Source: Firmicutes bacterium CAG:95
Lineage (GTDB): Bacteria > Bacillota > Clostridia > Lachnospirales > Lachnospiraceae
DNA: 15,450 nucleotides
Reading direction: 5' to 3'
NCBI GenBank assembly: GCA_000438155.1
Contig: FR902889.1
Coordinates: forward strand, 1-15,450
Shown here: in pieces, positions 14,329-15,450 of the stretch
Layout of the letters: every line of letters starts with the position of its first letter
Position numbering within the stretch: position 1 is the stretch's first letter
The notes under the pieces: model-generated
What the model saw: only the letters and a program-made list of their open reading frames with translations
Told to the model about the DNA's origin: nothing
The model's database searches: none
Program-made: the position numbers and the translations under genes

Positions 14329-15219
14329 TTACTTTAACTTACTCATCGGATTGACCGGAACACCGTCCTTTGTGAGTTTAAAATAAACGTTCGTTCCTTC
14401 CACACTGTAATACTTTGTCGGAGAAGCAACCTGCGCAATCACATCCCCCTTTGCCACATAACTGCCCTCGGATACCAGAATGTTATCAAGCTGGCCATAC
14501 GTTACCTCATAGCCGTTTCCCAGATCCATCGTAACAGCCTTTCCGATCTCCCGATCCTCATAAACACCTGTAACCTTGCCGGCTGCTGCCGCTGTGATCA
14601 GATCCCCTTCATGTGCCTCAATCACAATGGCAGGATTATATTTATACTGATCCAGTGTGGGGAAATAAATTGTCTGATCCATGCTGAAATTCACCAGAAT
14701 GTTTCCTGAAATCGGCCATACCAGTGTATCCTCATCGGTAAAATTCAGTGCCGGCTGCATGGCGGTAGACAACGCTTCCTGATCGCCGCCTTCCACATTT
14801 CCGGTTTCTGCTGCATTTTCCTTCTTTTCTTCCCGGTTTTCTGTATCTGCTTCCTGCTTTGCCTCTTCCTTTACTCCATCCGACATACTTTCACTGCCGG
14901 ATATATCCGGATTTTCCACATTACCGGAATTGGTTTCCTGAAAATAAGGATCATAATCGAGATCATCTGTCGGTGCATTCTGCGTCGTGGCATCCTGCGT
15001 CACATGATCGGCAAACTGGATGTCCTCCTTTTCGGAAAGCCCGGTTGTCATATCCTGCTCAATCGTGCTTAAATCGACCACATAGCCGTCATCCTGGCTT
15101 TTATTTCCGGCTCCCAGCCATAATCCTGTCACGGTCAAGGTACCAAGCACCAGCACGGTGGATGCCGCCATTACAATTTTTTCTTTAGAAAAGGCTCCTC
15201 TTCTTCTATTCCGCCTCAT
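14329..15219 (-). CDS. SpoIIQ-like membrane protein with a degenerate LytM/M23 domain
   Basis: The 296-residue protein has an Arg-rich cytoplasmic N-terminus, one membrane segment (about 15-36), a long acidic low-complexity linker (about 45-165) and a C-terminal LytM/M23 beta domain (about 180-290; LITAAAAGKVTGVYED, GNGYEVTYGQLDNILVSEGSYVAKGDVIAQV). The zinc ligands of active M23 enzymes are missing. The first His/Asp block reads NPAIVIEA (195-202), the YxHL His is Gln243, and the HxH pair is Asn277 and Tyr279. This architecture fits SpoIIQ, the forespore half of the forespore-mother cell channel in engulfment. A general M23-like divisome or wall-anchoring protein is the alternative. The ATG at 15219 is chosen because AAGGA is 7 nt upstream; a TTG at 15288 lies before the predicted transcript start. 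A sigma-F-like promoter supports the sporulation call. Confidence 0.65.
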   Translation of the reverse strand: MRRNRRRGAFSKEKIVMAASTVLVLGTLTVTGLWLGAGNKSQDDGYVVDLSTIEQDMTTGLSEKEDIQFADHVTQDATTQNAPTDDLDYDPYFQETNSGNVENPDISGSESMSDGVKEEAKQEADTENREEKKENAAETGNVEGGDQEALSTAMQPALNFTDEDTLVWPISGNILVNFSMDQTIYFPTLDQYKYNPAIVIEAHEGDLITAAAAGKVTGVYEDREIGKAVTMDLGNGYEVTYGQLDNILVSEGSYVAKGDVIAQVASPTKYYSVEGTNVYFKLTKDGVPVNPMSKLK

Positions 15220-15226
15220 ATCTTTT

Positions 15227-15231
15227 TCCTT
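15227..15231 (-). promoter_or_regulatory. Ribosome binding site that fixes the SpoIIQ-like start
   Basis: AAGGA at 15231..15227, within a purine-rich AGGAAAGGAAGG stretch, is 7 nt before the ATG at 15219. The longer TTG-started frame has no comparable site. Confidence 0.6.
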
Positions 15232-15289
15232 CCTTTCCTGTATCACTTTCTTAAACAATTCACATAACCAGCGATGTATCTTTAGCAAC

Positions 15290-15318
15290 TAGTCTTTCCG
15301 TAAATTACAAGTTTATAC
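15290..15318 (-). promoter_or_regulatory. Sigma-F/sigma-G-like promoter for the SpoIIQ-like gene
   Basis: On the minus strand GTATA (15318..15314) and GGAAAGACTA (15299..15290) match the B. subtilis forespore sigma-F consensus GywTA / GgnrAnAnTw at every specified base. The 14-bp spacer is slightly shorter than usual. The predicted start near 15283 gives a leader of about 64 nt. No good sigma-A promoter competes in this stretch. Confidence 0.5.
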
Positions 15319-15353
15319 AATGGTTGGAAGGAAAATGGACAGAAGAAAATAAA

Positions 15354-15392
15354 AACCGGCAGAATAAAACCTCCTGTCTTATCCTGCCGGTT
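15354..15392. terminator. Strong bidirectional intrinsic terminator hairpin
   Basis: AACCGGCAG (15354-15362) and CTGCCGGTT (15384-15392) form a perfect 9-bp stem. Five more pairs (one G-U) extend it to 14 bp around an 11-nt loop. T-rich tracts follow on both strands: TTCTTTT on the plus strand and TTTTTATTTT on the minus strand. The minus-strand sense would end a gene beyond the right edge and insulate the SpoIIQ-like gene. Confidence 0.8.
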
Positions 15393-15450
15393 CTTTTAAG
15401 AAACCGTTATGAAATCGTTATTATTTTGTAACTATTCAGAGCCATGCAAA

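Noticed and set aside
15286..15288. A TTG start giving a 319-residue form of the SpoIIQ-like protein
   Set aside because: It has no ribosome site, puts charged residues before the usual Arg-rich N-terminus, and lies upstream of the predicted transcript start.
15393..15450. The 3' end of an upstream minus-strand gene such as spoIID at the right edge
   Set aside because: Short open tails ending in stop codons occur in more than one frame, and none has enough residues to recognise.

Overview
The window looks like chromosomal DNA from a low-to-mid-GC, endospore-forming Gram-positive bacterium, most likely a member of the Clostridia and plausibly Lachnospiraceae. The grounds are strong GGAGG-type ribosome binding sites, sigma-A promoters of the TTGaca/TATAAT type, a SpoIIQ-like gene behind a sigma-F-like promoter, and gene families common in that group. 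The species assignment is inference. There are ten full-length protein genes and one partial gene at the left edge. I saw no rRNA, tRNA, CRISPR array, insertion sequence or phage module.

Left part (1-5918). The first 176 bases hold the start of a minus-strand DUF1016/YhcG-type PDDEXK nuclease gene, with a perfect 11-bp dyad over its probable promoter. Next is a plus-strand nitrilase-superfamily amidohydrolase. Convergent with it is a two-gene minus-strand operon: a family 2 glycosyltransferase that looks like a polyprenyl-phosphate sugar synthase, then an 1133-residue protein. The N-terminal half of that protein is a YkoS/YfhO-like (DUF6044) polytopic membrane protein and its C-terminal half is a complete-looking M3 zinc oligopeptidase. 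This fusion is the most unusual item in the window: it would place an M3 peptidase on the outer face of the membrane, joined to a surface-glycosylation enzyme.

Middle part (5919-10181). A plus-strand PlsC acyltransferase has a good promoter and ends 4 bp from a convergent chaperone pair. That pair is an HscC-like Hsp70 followed by a membrane-anchored J-domain protein. The J protein has HPE in place of HPD and carries about eleven 7-residue repeats (21-bp DNA repeats) between its J domain and the rest of the protein. The arrangement recalls E. coli HscC with its membrane J partners.

Right part (10182-15450). On the minus strand, in transcription order, lie a SpoIIQ-like membrane protein with a LytM/M23 domain lacking its zinc ligands, a lipoprotein with a GH9-like fold that appears to lack the GH9 catalytic residues, D-alanine--D-alanine ligase (ddl), and MurF. 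A clear terminator follows murF. A strong bidirectional terminator hairpin lies upstream of the SpoIIQ-like gene and separates it from whatever lies beyond the window. The theme here is the cell wall: Ddl makes the D-Ala-D-Ala that MurF adds to the UDP-MurNAc-tripeptide, and the two degenerate wall-enzyme folds upstream are probably structural or binding proteins.
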